A program made the translations under genes and the position numbers. From Bacillus sp. 2B10 (lineage in GTDB: Bacteria; Pseudomonadota; Alphaproteobacteria; Sphingomonadales; Sphingomonadaceae), in NCBI GenBank assembly GCA_003946805.1, contig RPSH01000008.1:1-64000 (forward strand): a stretch of 64,000 nt of DNA, read 5' to 3'. Every line of letters starts with the position of its first letter. Within the stretch, counting starts at the first letter, position 1. Positions 34,851-43,486 of the stretch are shown in pieces. A model generated the notes under the pieces. That model had not been told where the DNA came from. It did no database searches and was given only the letters and a program-made list of their open reading frames with translations.

Positions 34851-36023
34851 ATGCTGACCGGCCTTATTTTCGCGACCGAGGAAGCCGAGCACCAGCCCGG
34901 CGTGCTGGCGGCGACGCTGCCGTTCGGCGGCATGACGCTGATCGAATATCAGGCGCGGCTGCTGGTCGCGGCAGGTGCCGGGCAGTTGCTGGTCGCGGTC
35001 GGGCGGGTCACGCCCCCGCTGGCGGCGGCGGTCAACCGGATCGGGCGGCGCGGCGCCACGGTCGATATCGTCCGCACCGCCGAGGAGGCGAAGGCGAAGG
35101 TGCATCCGCTGGCGACGCTGGTCGCGCTGGCCGACGGGCTGGTCACGACCGATGCGGTGATCGCGGGCATGGCGCTGGAGCCGACCGATACGCTGCTGGT
35201 GACGCCCAATGGCGATGCGACCGCGGTCGAGCGGGTCGATGCCGATCATTGCTGGGCCGGGGTCGCGACGCTGTCAATCGCGCGGCTGGAGGATGCCGCG
35301 CGGCTGCCGCCCGAATATGATTTTCAGTCGACGCTGCTGCGCGTCGCGACGCAGGCACGCGCCGCGCACGTCCTGTTGCCGGCCAAGGCCGCGCGGTCGG
35401 GGCATGGCGTGGAGCGCGACGCGGGCACGCTGGAGGTGCGCAGCAAGGACGTGCTGGCGTCGCTGGCCGAACAGCGCACCGGGTGGATCGACCGCTATGT
35501 CTTCACGCCGGTCACCCGGCTGCTGCTCCCGCTGCTGGTGCGGCGCAAGGTGCCCGATGTCGCGATCGGCGCGGCGGGCGGGGTGCTGGGCGTGGCCGGG
35601 CTGGCAGCGATCCCGTTCTGGAGCGCGGGCGCGGCGACGGTGCTGTTGTTCCTGTCGATGGTGATCCTGTCGGCGGGGTCGCTGCTGGGCTGGCTGCGCG
35701 GCGAGGACGAACATGCCGCATGGCAGGAACGCGGGCTGGAGATACTGGGCGTGGCCGGGGTGCTGGGTGTCGGGCTGGTCCAGTCGCTGATCGTGCAGAC
35801 GGGCACGGCGGGCGTGCTGGCGGTGGTCGGGGTGGCGGCGACGATCCTCGCGCGGCGGATGCCGGTCGCCCGTCCTCCATGGGCGGCGACGCCGGCGACG
35901 GCGCTGGTACTGCTCGCACCGTTCGCGCTGGCCGGAACATCGACGATCGGGCTGGCGTTGGTGGCGCTTCATTCGGGGGCGACGCTCGCACATGCCATCG
36001 AAATCCTGCGGCGAGAGGCTTAG
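34851..36023 (+). CDS. Degenerate nucleotidyltransferase-like domain fused to membrane helices
   Basis: This 390-residue protein has two parts. Residues 1-210 look like a sugar-nucleotidyltransferase fold (LPFGGMTLIEYQARLLVAAGAGQLLVAVG, then TDAVIAGM and EYDFQSTLLRVA). The catalytic GxGxR loop and the Lys are absent (the sequence reads ATEEAEHQPG), so enzyme activity is unlikely. Residues about 225-390 form about five membrane helices. Similar fusions occur in di-myo-inositol-phosphate and phosphatidyl-alcohol synthesis enzymes, but this one lacks the CDP-alcohol motif. No function can be given. It follows anmK by 10 bases. Confidence 0.7.
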   Translation: MLTGLIFATEEAEHQPGVLAATLPFGGMTLIEYQARLLVAAGAGQLLVAVGRVTPPLAAAVNRIGRRGATVDIVRTAEEAKAKVHPLATLVALADGLVTTDAVIAGMALEPTDTLLVTPNGDATAVERVDADHCWAGVATLSIARLEDAARLPPEYDFQSTLLRVATQARAAHVLLPAKAARSGHGVERDAGTLEVRSKDVLASLAEQRTGWIDRYVFTPVTRLLLPLLVRRKVPDVAIGAAGGVLGVAGLAAIPFWSAGAATVLLFLSMVILSAGSLLGWLRGEDEHAAWQERGLEILGVAGVLGVGLVQSLIVQTGTAGVLAVVGVAATILARRMPVARPPWAATPATALVLLAPFALAGTSTIGLALVALHSGATLAHAIEILRREA

Positions 36024-36058
36024 CTTCGCCTTAACCGGGTAAGGTTAAAGCCAGAACC

Positions 36059-37153
36059 ATGTCCATCGATCCGGTCGATCCCCGTGAAGCCAGCGCTTCC
36101 GCCCTCCTGCTGCTCGACCATGTCGCGGCGGCCGAACGGGCCGGGCATCGGCGCCTGCGGGCGGCGGCGGACCATTTCCACGTGCCCGACGATGCGCGGA
36201 TCGACGATCGCACCGCCGCCGCGCTCGATTCGACGATGCGCGCGACGGTTGCCGGGGTCGATGCCGGGATACGCGACCATGCCGCGCGGCTGCTGACGTC
36301 GCGCGGGGAAGCGGCGCTGGCGCAGGGGCTGCGCACGGCGGGTTCGCCGTTCGACCGGGTGGTCCGGGCCGGACTGTTCCGCGATGCCGCGCTGTTCGGC
36401 GAACTGTACGCAAGGGTGCGGATGGACGCGCTGGCACGCGCGCTGCCGGTTACGGTCGCGGCGGGCGGCGACGGGCCGACGATGGTCGCGCGGCTGGCGC
36501 AGGCGAGCGACCGGCTGATCGCGGGTGCGGCGGTCGGGATGCTGGCGGCGCAGGCGCGGCGCGCCAGCGTGGTCGATGGCGTGCCCGCCGCGGTCGACCT
36601 GATCCGATCGCACCATGCCCGCATCGCGTGGTGGGTCGCGGCGGCGCTGCGCGAGATGGCCGGGGCGGGTGACCGCATCGCCGAGCTGGACGCCGCGCTG
36701 GCCGAATCGGTGCGGCGCGCGATCGATGCGCAGGGCGAACTGGTGCCGCTGGAAATCGCCGCGATGCGGCTGGCGCTGGCGGTAGAGCCGCAGGGCGACG
36801 AGGTGCCGGCGCTGCTGGGCGAGGCGATCGGCGACGGGCGGCTGGTGTTCTTCACCGCGATCGTGGCGCGTGCCAGCGGGCTGGCGTTCGAACGCGTGCG
36901 CGACCTGGTGATCGATCCCGACAGTGCGCGCTTGTGGGTCGTGCTGCGCGCGCTGGCGGTCGATCGCGCGACGATCGCGCGGATCGGCTTCGCGCTGGCC
37001 GAGGCGGAACCGGTCCGCGACGTCGAGGCGTTCGCCGACCGGATCGACAGCATCATGGCGGTGACGCCCGGCGCGGCGCGGGTCGCGCTGGCGCCGATGG
37101 CGCTCGACGCCGAATATCATGCGGCGATGCTGGCGCTGGGGGCGGCCGCATGA
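36059..37153 (+). CDS. DUF2336 domain protein
   Basis: This 364-residue, Ala-rich, all-helical soluble protein has the DUF2336 pattern. DUF2336 proteins occur mainly in alphaproteobacteria, often next to response regulators and kinases, and their function is not established. An inverted TTAACC/GGTTAA pair lies just before the start (36031-36048), with AAGG as a ribosome-binding site. It overlaps the histidine-kinase-like gene by four bases (ATGA), so the two are co-translated and likely work together in signalling. Confidence 0.82.
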   Translation: MSIDPVDPREASASALLLLDHVAAAERAGHRRLRAAADHFHVPDDARIDDRTAAALDSTMRATVAGVDAGIRDHAARLLTSRGEAALAQGLRTAGSPFDRVVRAGLFRDAALFGELYARVRMDALARALPVTVAAGGDGPTMVARLAQASDRLIAGAAVGMLAAQARRASVVDGVPAAVDLIRSHHARIAWWVAAALREMAGAGDRIAELDAALAESVRRAIDAQGELVPLEIAAMRLALAVEPQGDEVPALLGEAIGDGRLVFFTAIVARASGLAFERVRDLVIDPDSARLWVVLRALAVDRATIARIGFALAEAEPVRDVEAFADRIDSIMAVTPGAARVALAPMALDAEYHAAMLALGAAA

Positions 37154-38562
37154 ACGACCACCGGCCAGGCGCTTCGCCCGCGATCGGGCGATTGTCGGCG
37201 GACGGGCTGTTGCTCGACGCCGAACCACGTCTGGCCGAGCTGAACCGCCGCGCCGGTGGTGCGCCGGGGCAGCCGGTCGCGGTGCCGCAGATCGCGGCGC
37301 TGGTGCGGCTGGTCCAGCGGCTGGGCATCGCGCTGACCCGTCCGATCGTTGCCGCCGATGGCGAGGACGATATCGCGCTGACCGTGCGTGCCGAGCCCGA
37401 CGACCTCGGCATCCGGCTGGAGGTGGGCGGGTGGCAGGCGGGTGCGCCGTGGGAGGCCGAACCGGCGGTGCGGCGCGAGGCGGATTTCCTGCGCGCCGAT
37501 GCCGACTGGCTGTGGACCACCGATGCCGGGCTGCACCTGACACATGTGTCGGACCATGCCGGAGCCCGCTTCGGCTTCGATCCGCCGGCGGTGCTGGGTC
37601 AGCCGATCACGCGGCTGTTCGCGCTGAACAACGATGGCGATGGTGGCTTTCCGATCCTGAGCGCGCTGGCGGCGCAGGCATGGTTCGACGGACAGGAGGC
37701 CGCGATCCGCGGCACGACGCACCGTGTCCGTCTGTCCGCCGTACCGCGCGTCGATGCGCACGGGCAGTTCGCCGGGTTCGACGGGGCGGCGCACAGCCTG
37801 CCCGACAGTCCGCCGGCGGTGCTGGCCGAGGAAACCTCCACCGACCTGCCCGACGGGTTCAGCCGTCGCATCGGCCGCGCGCTGCGCGATCCGCTGGGGC
37901 GGATCATCGCCAATGCCGACAGCATGTCGGCGCAGACCGAAGGGCCGCTGCGCGACGATTACGTCGCCTATGCCGCCGATATCGCCAGCGCGGGCCGGCA
38001 CCTGCTGGGGCTGGTCGACGATCTGGAGGATCTGTCGGCGATCGAGCGCGCCGATTTCGCGGTGGCGGTCGAGGACATCGACCTCGCCGATGTCGCGCGG
38101 CGCGCGGCGGGGCTGCTGGCGGTGCGCGCGGCGCAGGGCGACGTGCGGATCGACCGGCCGTCGTTCGACGACAGCCTGCCCGCGAGCGGCGAGTTCCGCC
38201 GGGTGTTGCAGATCCTGGTCAACCTGATCGGCAATGCGGTCCGCTATTCGCCGCCGGGCGGCACGGTGTGGATCCGGATGGAGCGCGACGGCGACGATGC
38301 CGCAGTAATCGTCGCCGATCAGGGCAAAGGCATCGCCGCTGCCGACCAGGAACGGATATTCGCGAAGTTCGGGCGGGTCGATCCGACCGAGGCGGGGGGC
38401 AGCGGGCTGGGGCTGTATATCGCACGGCGGCTGGCGCGGGCGATGCACGGCGACCTGCTGGTCGACAGCGCGCCGGGGCACGGGGCGCGGTTCGTGCTGT
38501 TGCTGCCGGGGCGGTTCCAGGAGCCGTCAGCTATCCACGGCCGATCCGTTCACCCTGAATAG
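37150..38562 (+). CDS. PAS/histidine-kinase-like protein lacking the phospho-acceptor His
   Basis: This 470-residue soluble protein has a variable N-terminus, a PAS-like domain (about 115-215; WLWTTDAGLHLTHVSD), and a dimerisation/kinase region from about 235. The expected H-E-L-R-T-P-L reads R243-A-L-R-D-P-L, so the phospho-acceptor histidine is Arg. The ATPase domain is intact: N box ILVNLIGNAVRYS, G1 VADQGKGI, and G2 GGSGLGLYIARRLARAM. It may be a pseudokinase-type regulator, or phosphorylate another protein directly. It overlaps the DUF2336 gene (ATGA) and ends facing the heme oxygenase gene. Confidence 0.82.
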   Translation: MNDHRPGASPAIGRLSADGLLLDAEPRLAELNRRAGGAPGQPVAVPQIAALVRLVQRLGIALTRPIVAADGEDDIALTVRAEPDDLGIRLEVGGWQAGAPWEAEPAVRREADFLRADADWLWTTDAGLHLTHVSDHAGARFGFDPPAVLGQPITRLFALNNDGDGGFPILSALAAQAWFDGQEAAIRGTTHRVRLSAVPRVDAHGQFAGFDGAAHSLPDSPPAVLAEETSTDLPDGFSRRIGRALRDPLGRIIANADSMSAQTEGPLRDDYVAYAADIASAGRHLLGLVDDLEDLSAIERADFAVAVEDIDLADVARRAAGLLAVRAAQGDVRIDRPSFDDSLPASGEFRRVLQILVNLIGNAVRYSPPGGTVWIRMERDGDDAAVIVADQGKGIAAADQERIFAKFGRVDPTEAGGSGLGLYIARRLARAMHGDLLVDSAPGHGARFVLLLPGRFQEPSAIHGRSVHPE

Positions 38563-38589
38563 CCATTCGGGTTTAGCCGCTCGACCGCA

Positions 38590-39171
38590 TCACGCGAACG
38601 CCGCCTCGGTCAGGTCGCGAAACCGGGCAAAGGCGGCGCGGGCAGCGGCGAACATCCGCTCCTCTTCCGCCTCCGTCATGTCGATCGCGTCGATTCGCGC
38701 GGTGAAGCGGCGCCAATGCGCCGCGCGGCCATCGGGATGGCCGGCAAGGTGGCGCGCGCCATGATCGGCATCCAGACCGATCCGCTGGGCCGCCTTCAGC
38801 AGGAACGCGGCCCCCAGCGATGATCCTTCCGCGACATAGAGCCAGCCGAGCGATGTAGACATGTCGACAGGATCAACCGGCGGTGCGTCGGGCACGGCGG
38901 GGGGCGGCAGTCCGATGGCGGCGAGATCGGCCGCGATCGCGGCCGAGCGGTCGCGCTCGGGCAGGTCGGGCAGTTCGACGCGGAGCAGGGGCGCGGCGTA
39001 GAGCGGCGCGAGCGCATCGTGGAACGCCTGCTGCGCGCGCAGGAACCGCACATAGCGTTCGCGCGACGCGAACGGATCGAGCGCCATGATCCGCGCATCG
39101 AGCCGGTCGTGGATCGCGGCGGTCGCGGCCTTCAGTCGCTGTGACCGGGTCGGGGAGGGAGTGGTAGCCAT
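38590..39171 (-). CDS. Biliverdin-producing heme oxygenase
   Basis: This 193-residue protein has the heme-oxygenase fold. The proximal heme ligand is H21 in AAIHDRLD, and the distal helix shows SLGWLYVAEGSSLGAAFL. The enzyme opens heme to biliverdin, CO and Fe2+; in bacteria it supplies iron or the biliverdin chromophore for bacteriophytochromes. No phytochrome gene lies in the window. ATG at 39171 fits the family length; in-frame starts at 39225 and 39237 add extra residues with no good ribosome-binding site. It is convergent with the kinase-like gene. Confidence 0.88.
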   Translation of the reverse strand: MATTPSPTRSQRLKAATAAIHDRLDARIMALDPFASRERYVRFLRAQQAFHDALAPLYAAPLLRVELPDLPERDRSAAIAADLAAIGLPPPAVPDAPPVDPVDMSTSLGWLYVAEGSSLGAAFLLKAAQRIGLDADHGARHLAGHPDGRAAHWRRFTARIDAIDMTEAEEERMFAAARAAFARFRDLTEAAFA

Positions 39172-39276
39172 CCGGCCGCTTACCCGCTTCGTCCTCCATT
39201 CGGAAGGATCGGGTCGGATCGACATTCGCCGGGTCATGGAAGGGGCTGCCCGGAACGGCTGCCTGTCGAGCGGCCG

Positions 39277-40977
39277 CTAGAACAGCCCGTCGTCGTCGTC
39301 CTCCTCCTCGACCACCGCGCTCGCCACCACGAAGTCCGCCGGTACGTTGGCGGCATGGACGTCGCGTTCCTGCGCCATGGTGTAGAGCGCGCCGATCTGC
39401 GGCAGCAGCGTGCCGAGCGCGAACGTCGCCGCATCGGACAGCGCATCGACCGGCGGGGTCGCCGACAGCACGATCGCCGCCTGGCGCATGGTCGCGCCCA
39501 GTTGCAGCTCGGCGCCGATCTCGTCCGCGGCGATCGCCAGCAGCTCGGTCAGCTGCCGCGCGTCGTCACCGCCTTCGCGCACCGCCATGTCGGTGCGCTG
39601 GCATCCTTCGCGGATGACCACCAGCGCCTGCGCCAGCTTGTCGCCCATGTCGCTGTCGCCGGTCCCGGCCCGTTTCGCGGCGAGTGCGCCGTTGGTTTCG
39701 GCCAGTTCGGCGATCGGCCGCGCGACGCCGCGCATCGCATTGCCCAGCGAATGGGCATAGATGTCGACCTCGCCCGCGACGACCGACACCGCCTTGCCCA
39801 GTTCGCCATGACGGCGGCACAGCAGGCGGGTGTTGGTGGCGATGTCCTGTACGTTGAACTGCACGCGTTGCAGCTGTGCCAGCCGGCCGGTCAGTTCGTC
39901 GACCGTCTCGGCGATCAGCCCCAGCATCGCTGCCGAGCGCTGGTCGGCTTCCTGCAACTGCACGGTGATGACGGCGACTTCGCCGACCGCCTCCTCGATC
40001 TGGGTCAGGAACGGGCGGCCGTTGCGCCCGGCATCGTCCTCGATCAGGTCGAGCAGCGCGGCGGTATCGGGACGCAGCGCGCGGAGCGAGGCGACCAGCA
40101 GCGCGGCGTCGCGATCGAAATCGGCAGCACTGGTTTCGAGCAGCGCGGCGAGCAGGCGATGGATCACCGCCGTCACCTCGACCTGCGCGGCGGGATCGGG
40201 CAGGTCGAGCGTGCAGCCGTCGAGCAGTTGCAGTGCCGACACGACGTGTTCGATCCGCTGGCGGGTGCTGTCGCCGACCTGCAACGCGCCGAGCATCGTC
40301 GCGACCCGCCCCTGTACCGTCCGCGCGATCTCCGCCACCTGCCGCGCCATCGCGGCGACGTCGCCCAGATGGGTGTGGAGCGCCGCGGCGTCACGGACCA
40401 GCCGCCTGGGCACCGCCGGCAGGATCTTGGTCGCTTCGGCGGCGAGCAGTCGTCCGGCCTGTTGCACCGTGCCGACGCTGCCCGACAGTTCCTTCAGCTT
40501 GGCGAGGAAGGCTTCGAGATGCTCTTCCCCGGTGGCAAGACGTTGCCCCATGTTGTTGACGAAGCCCACGAAAGCGGCCTCGCCCGATGCGGCGATCTTG
40601 ATGTTCATGCCATAGATATGCAGCACGCGCAGCGCCTGGCGCATGTCCATCACATGGTCGCGCAGCACGCGCGACGCCGCGCCGATCCGCGCCATGTCCT
40701 TGTCGCGCCCCGACTGGATATCGGGCAGCGCCTCGAGCTGGCCGGCGACGTCGGTCAGGCTGGAGACCGCGATTCCCGCCACGCTCTCGTCGAGCGCGCC
40801 GGTCACCCCCTCGATCGAGGTGATGATGCGGTCGATCGTCTCGATCGCGGTGGCGAGCGTCGAACCGGCGCGGACGAAGCGCGCGTCCATCCCCGCCGCG
40901 ACCAGAGCCAGCGTGCGCTTCAGGTCGGACGGGTCGATCGCCTGCGCGTCATGGGTGTCGATGCGGAAATGCTGCAT
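39277..40977 (-). CDS. Large soluble chemotaxis-associated coiled-coil protein
   Basis: This 566-residue protein is almost entirely helical, with no signal or membrane segment. It resembles a methyl-accepting-type signalling protein without the canonical hairpin tip; regions such as ALDESVAGIAVSSLTDVAGQLEAL and QLQEADQRSAAMLGLIAETVDELTGRLAQLQRVQ have heptad patterns. It ends in an acidic EEEDDDDGLF tail. It is the last gene of the chemotaxis operon, 42 bases after cheB, so it probably acts as a cytoplasmic receptor-like or scaffold protein. No named family recognised. Confidence 0.65.
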   Translation of the reverse strand: MQHFRIDTHDAQAIDPSDLKRTLALVAAGMDARFVRAGSTLATAIETIDRIITSIEGVTGALDESVAGIAVSSLTDVAGQLEALPDIQSGRDKDMARIGAASRVLRDHVMDMRQALRVLHIYGMNIKIAASGEAAFVGFVNNMGQRLATGEEHLEAFLAKLKELSGSVGTVQQAGRLLAAEATKILPAVPRRLVRDAAALHTHLGDVAAMARQVAEIARTVQGRVATMLGALQVGDSTRQRIEHVVSALQLLDGCTLDLPDPAAQVEVTAVIHRLLAALLETSAADFDRDAALLVASLRALRPDTAALLDLIEDDAGRNGRPFLTQIEEAVGEVAVITVQLQEADQRSAAMLGLIAETVDELTGRLAQLQRVQFNVQDIATNTRLLCRRHGELGKAVSVVAGEVDIYAHSLGNAMRGVARPIAELAETNGALAAKRAGTGDSDMGDKLAQALVVIREGCQRTDMAVREGGDDARQLTELLAIAADEIGAELQLGATMRQAAIVLSATPPVDALSDAATFALGTLLPQIGALYTMAQERDVHAANVPADFVVASAVVEEEDDDDGLF

Positions 40978-41019
40978 GGCGTCAGTCCTGGCGGAGTGGG
41001 AGGGTAAGGCGGGCGACGG

Positions 41020-42096
41020 TCAACGGACCGTCGCCTGCAGCAATTCACGCGCGATGGCGTGGAGCGGCACGACCTTGTCCGCCGCGCCGCGGGCGATCGC
41101 TTCCTTGGGCATCCCGAACACGACCGACGTCGTCTCGTCCTGCGCGAAGGTGCGGGCGCCGGCCTGTCGCATCTCCAGCAGGCCGCGGGCGCCATCGTCG
41201 CCCATGCCGGTCATGATGATGCCGACCGCGTTCGACCCGGCGTTGCGCGCGGCGGAGCGGAACAGTACGTCGACCGACGGGCGATGCCGCGAAACCAGCG
41301 GTCCTTCCCGGACCGCGACGACATAGCGCGCGCCCTGCCGTTCGAGCATCATGTGACGCAGGCCGCCCGGTGCGATCAGCACATGGCCGCGCATGACGGT
41401 GTCGCCGTCCTCCGCCTCCTTGACGTCGACCTGACACAGGCCGTTCAGCCGCTTGGCGAAGGCGCGGGTGAAGCTTTCGGGCATATGCTGGACGATGACG
41501 ATGCCGGGCGAATTGGCGGGCAGCGCCTCCAGCACCTCGCGTAGCGCCTCGGTCCCGCCGGTCGAGGCACCGATGCACACCACCATCTCGGTCGTGCGGC
41601 TCATCGCGCGGCCGGTCGGTGGGGGGAGGACGGCGTCTGCGGTCAGCCTGGCGGCGGGCGCCGTCGTCCGGCCGGTCGCGGGCCGGCCGCGGACGCGGGC
41701 GCGGGCGGCGCCCTTCACCGTCTCGCGGATGCGCATCTTGGCGTCGTTCAGGTGATCGGCGACGCCCATGCGCGGTTTCAGGATCACGTCGACCGCGCCC
41801 GCCTCCAGCGCCTGGAGCAGCGTTTCCGATCCTTCCTCGACCAGCGACGAACACATCACCACCGGGATCGGACGCTGGCTCATCAGCTTGCGCAGGAAGG
41901 TGACGCCGTCCATCCGCGGCATCTCGACGTCCAGCGTGATGACGTCGGGCACCTCTTCTTGAATATAGCGCGCGGCGGCGAAGGGATCGGCGGCGGCGGC
42001 GATCACCTCGATCTCCGCGTCCTCATTCAGGATGGCGGTCATCGCCTGTCGCACGCTGGCGCTGTCGTCGATAACGAGGACGCGAATCTTGGCCAT
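41020..42096 (-). CDS. cheB: Chemotaxis protein-glutamate methylesterase CheB
   Basis: This 358-residue protein has a receiver domain (1-120; acidic D10/D11, phospho-acceptor D56 in TLDVEMP) and a C-terminal methylesterase domain (about 165-350). The catalytic triad is visible as Ser in [12 protein letters not shown], His in [10 protein letters not shown] and Asp in GMGDDGARG. CheB removes methyl groups from receptor glutamates during adaptation. The start is one base away from the cheR stop, so the genes are tightly coupled. Confidence 0.96.
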   Translation of the reverse strand: MAKIRVLVIDDSASVRQAMTAILNEDAEIEVIAAAADPFAAARYIQEEVPDVITLDVEMPRMDGVTFLRKLMSQRPIPVVMCSSLVEEGSETLLQALEAGAVDVILKPRMGVADHLNDAKMRIRETVKGAARARVRGRPATGRTTAPAARLTADAVLPPPTGRAMSRTTEMVVCIGASTGGTEALREVLEALPANSPGIVIVQHMPESFTRAFAKRLNGLCQVDVKEAEDGDTVMRGHVLIAPGGLRHMMLERQGARYVVAVREGPLVSRHRPSVDVLFRSAARNAGSNAVGIIMTGMGDDGARGLLEMRQAGARTFAQDETTSVVFGMPKEAIARGAADKVVPLHAIARELLQATVR

Positions 42097-42097
42097 G

Positions 42098-42946
42098 TCA
42101 GACCTTCCGGAACACGGTGTAGGACGCGGTGGTGACCGGCAGGTCCATGCCGGCGATCGATTCCGAATGGCCGAGGAACAGGTAGCCGCCGGGCGCGAGG
42201 CGGTCGCACAGCCGGCGCACGACCCGTTCCTGCGTGTCCCTGTCGAAATAGATCAGCACGTTGCGGCAGAAGATTAGGTCCATCGGCTCGCCGACCGGAT
42301 AGCTGGCGTCCATCAGGTTGAGGCGCGCAAAGCCGATCGCCGATCGCAGCGCGGGCACGATCCGTACCTTTCGAGCGCTACGGTCGAGCGAGGTGACGAC
42401 ATAGCGCTGGCGCAGCGTCGCCGGGACCGGATCGAGCAGATCGGCCGGATAGATGCCGCGGCGCGCGGTCTCCAGCACCGCGGTGTCGATGTCGGTGGCG
42501 AGGATGCCATAGTCGGGGCCGCCCCGTTGCGCGAACTGGTCGAGGATCATCGCCATCGTGTACGGCTCCGCACCCGTCGAGCAGGCGGCACTCCACGCGC
42601 GGATGCGGCGGCGACCGCTTTCCGCCAGCGCCGGCAGCGCGGTCTTCGTCATGAAGTCGAAATGGCCGGGTTCGCGGAAGAAATCGGTCTTGTTGGTGGT
42701 GACCGCGTTGATAAGGTGGACCATTTCCGCCGGATCGGCAGTGCCGTCGAACAGATGGTCGCAATATTGGTCCAGCGTCGCCATGCCGGTATCGCGCAGG
42801 CGCCGTTGCAGCCGCCCCTGCAACATCGTCGCCTTGGTCGCGGGCATCTTGATGCCGGTCTTGTCGAAGATCAGCGCGGACAGCTTTGCTAGGCGGTGCG
42901 GGCTGAGCCGATCGGTATCGGCGGCGGTGGCGGGCAGGGCGGACAT
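42098..42946 (-). CDS. cheR: Chemotaxis methyltransferase CheR
   Basis: This 282-residue S-adenosylmethionine-dependent enzyme methylates receptor glutamates. The N-terminal helical domain (about 15-75) is followed by the SAM-binding fold: [34 protein letters not shown] and [12 protein letters not shown]. The start at 42946 ([10 protein letters not shown]) is preferred over 42985, which adds 13 residues without a ribosome-binding site. It lies between cheW and cheB on the same strand. Confidence 0.95.
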   Translation of the reverse strand: MSALPATAADTDRLSPHRLAKLSALIFDKTGIKMPATKATMLQGRLQRRLRDTGMATLDQYCDHLFDGTADPAEMVHLINAVTTNKTDFFREPGHFDFMTKTALPALAESGRRRIRAWSAACSTGAEPYTMAMILDQFAQRGGPDYGILATDIDTAVLETARRGIYPADLLDPVPATLRQRYVVTSLDRSARKVRIVPALRSAIGFARLNLMDASYPVGEPMDLIFCRNVLIYFDRDTQERVVRRLCDRLAPGGYLFLGHSESIAGMDLPVTTASYTVFRKV

Positions 42947-43012
42947 GCGGGCGGGTTCCAGTCGTCGCGTAGGGGTGCGCCGCATCCGGTGAAGGACGCG
43001 GCGCGTTCCGGG

Positions 43013-43486
43013 TCAGGCAGCGTCGGCGATGACGGTGGCGTCGTCGGTTGAGAACACCTGCGCGACGTCGATGACGACGACGAAACCGTCGGGTTCGCGC
43101 ACGACCCCGGCGATATGGTCGGACCGCCAGCGCATGCCGATATCAGGCGCCGGTTCCAGCCGGTCGCGCTCATAGGCGGCGACCGCGATCACCCGGTCGA
43201 CGACGAGGCCGAGCGAGAGGGTGCGGTCGGCCAGCGCGAGGTCGACGATCAGCACCCGCGTGGCGAGCGTGGCATCGACCGGCGACAGGCCGAGGCGCGC
43301 GCGAAGGTCGATCATCGGCACGCCCTGACCACGCACGTCGGTGATCCCCAGCATCCATGCCGGGCCCCCCGGCACGCGGAAGGCGGGGCGATAGTCGAGG
43401 ATTTCGCGGACCATGGTCACCGGGACCGCGAAGATTTCCTCGCCGAGGCCGAAGGTGACGACCTGGACCACGCCCCTGCCGGTCAT
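43013..43486 (-). CDS. cheW: Chemotaxis coupling protein CheW (second copy)
   Basis: This 157-residue CheW-domain protein links receptors to CheA. The five-strand pattern is seen ([25 protein letters not shown], then [31 protein letters not shown]). Its start overlaps the stop of the mcp gene (ATGA), so it is translated with that receptor and is probably dedicated to it. It differs clearly from the other cheW in the same operon (45289-45804), so the two are not a recent duplication. Confidence 0.95.
   Translation of the reverse strand: MTGRGVVQVVTFGLGEEIFAVPVTMVREILDYRPAFRVPGGPAWMLGITDVRGQGVPMIDLRARLGLSPVDATLATRVLIVDLALADRTLSLGLVVDRVIAVAAYERDRLEPAPDIGMRWRSDHIAGVVREPDGFVVVIDVAQVFSTDDATVIADAA

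Noticed and set aside
36031..36048. TTAACC/GGTTAA inverted pair as a CtrA box
   Set aside because: The spacing between TTAA elements is ten, not seven, and the site lies only ten bases before the ATG, where it may just be part of the ribosome-binding region.
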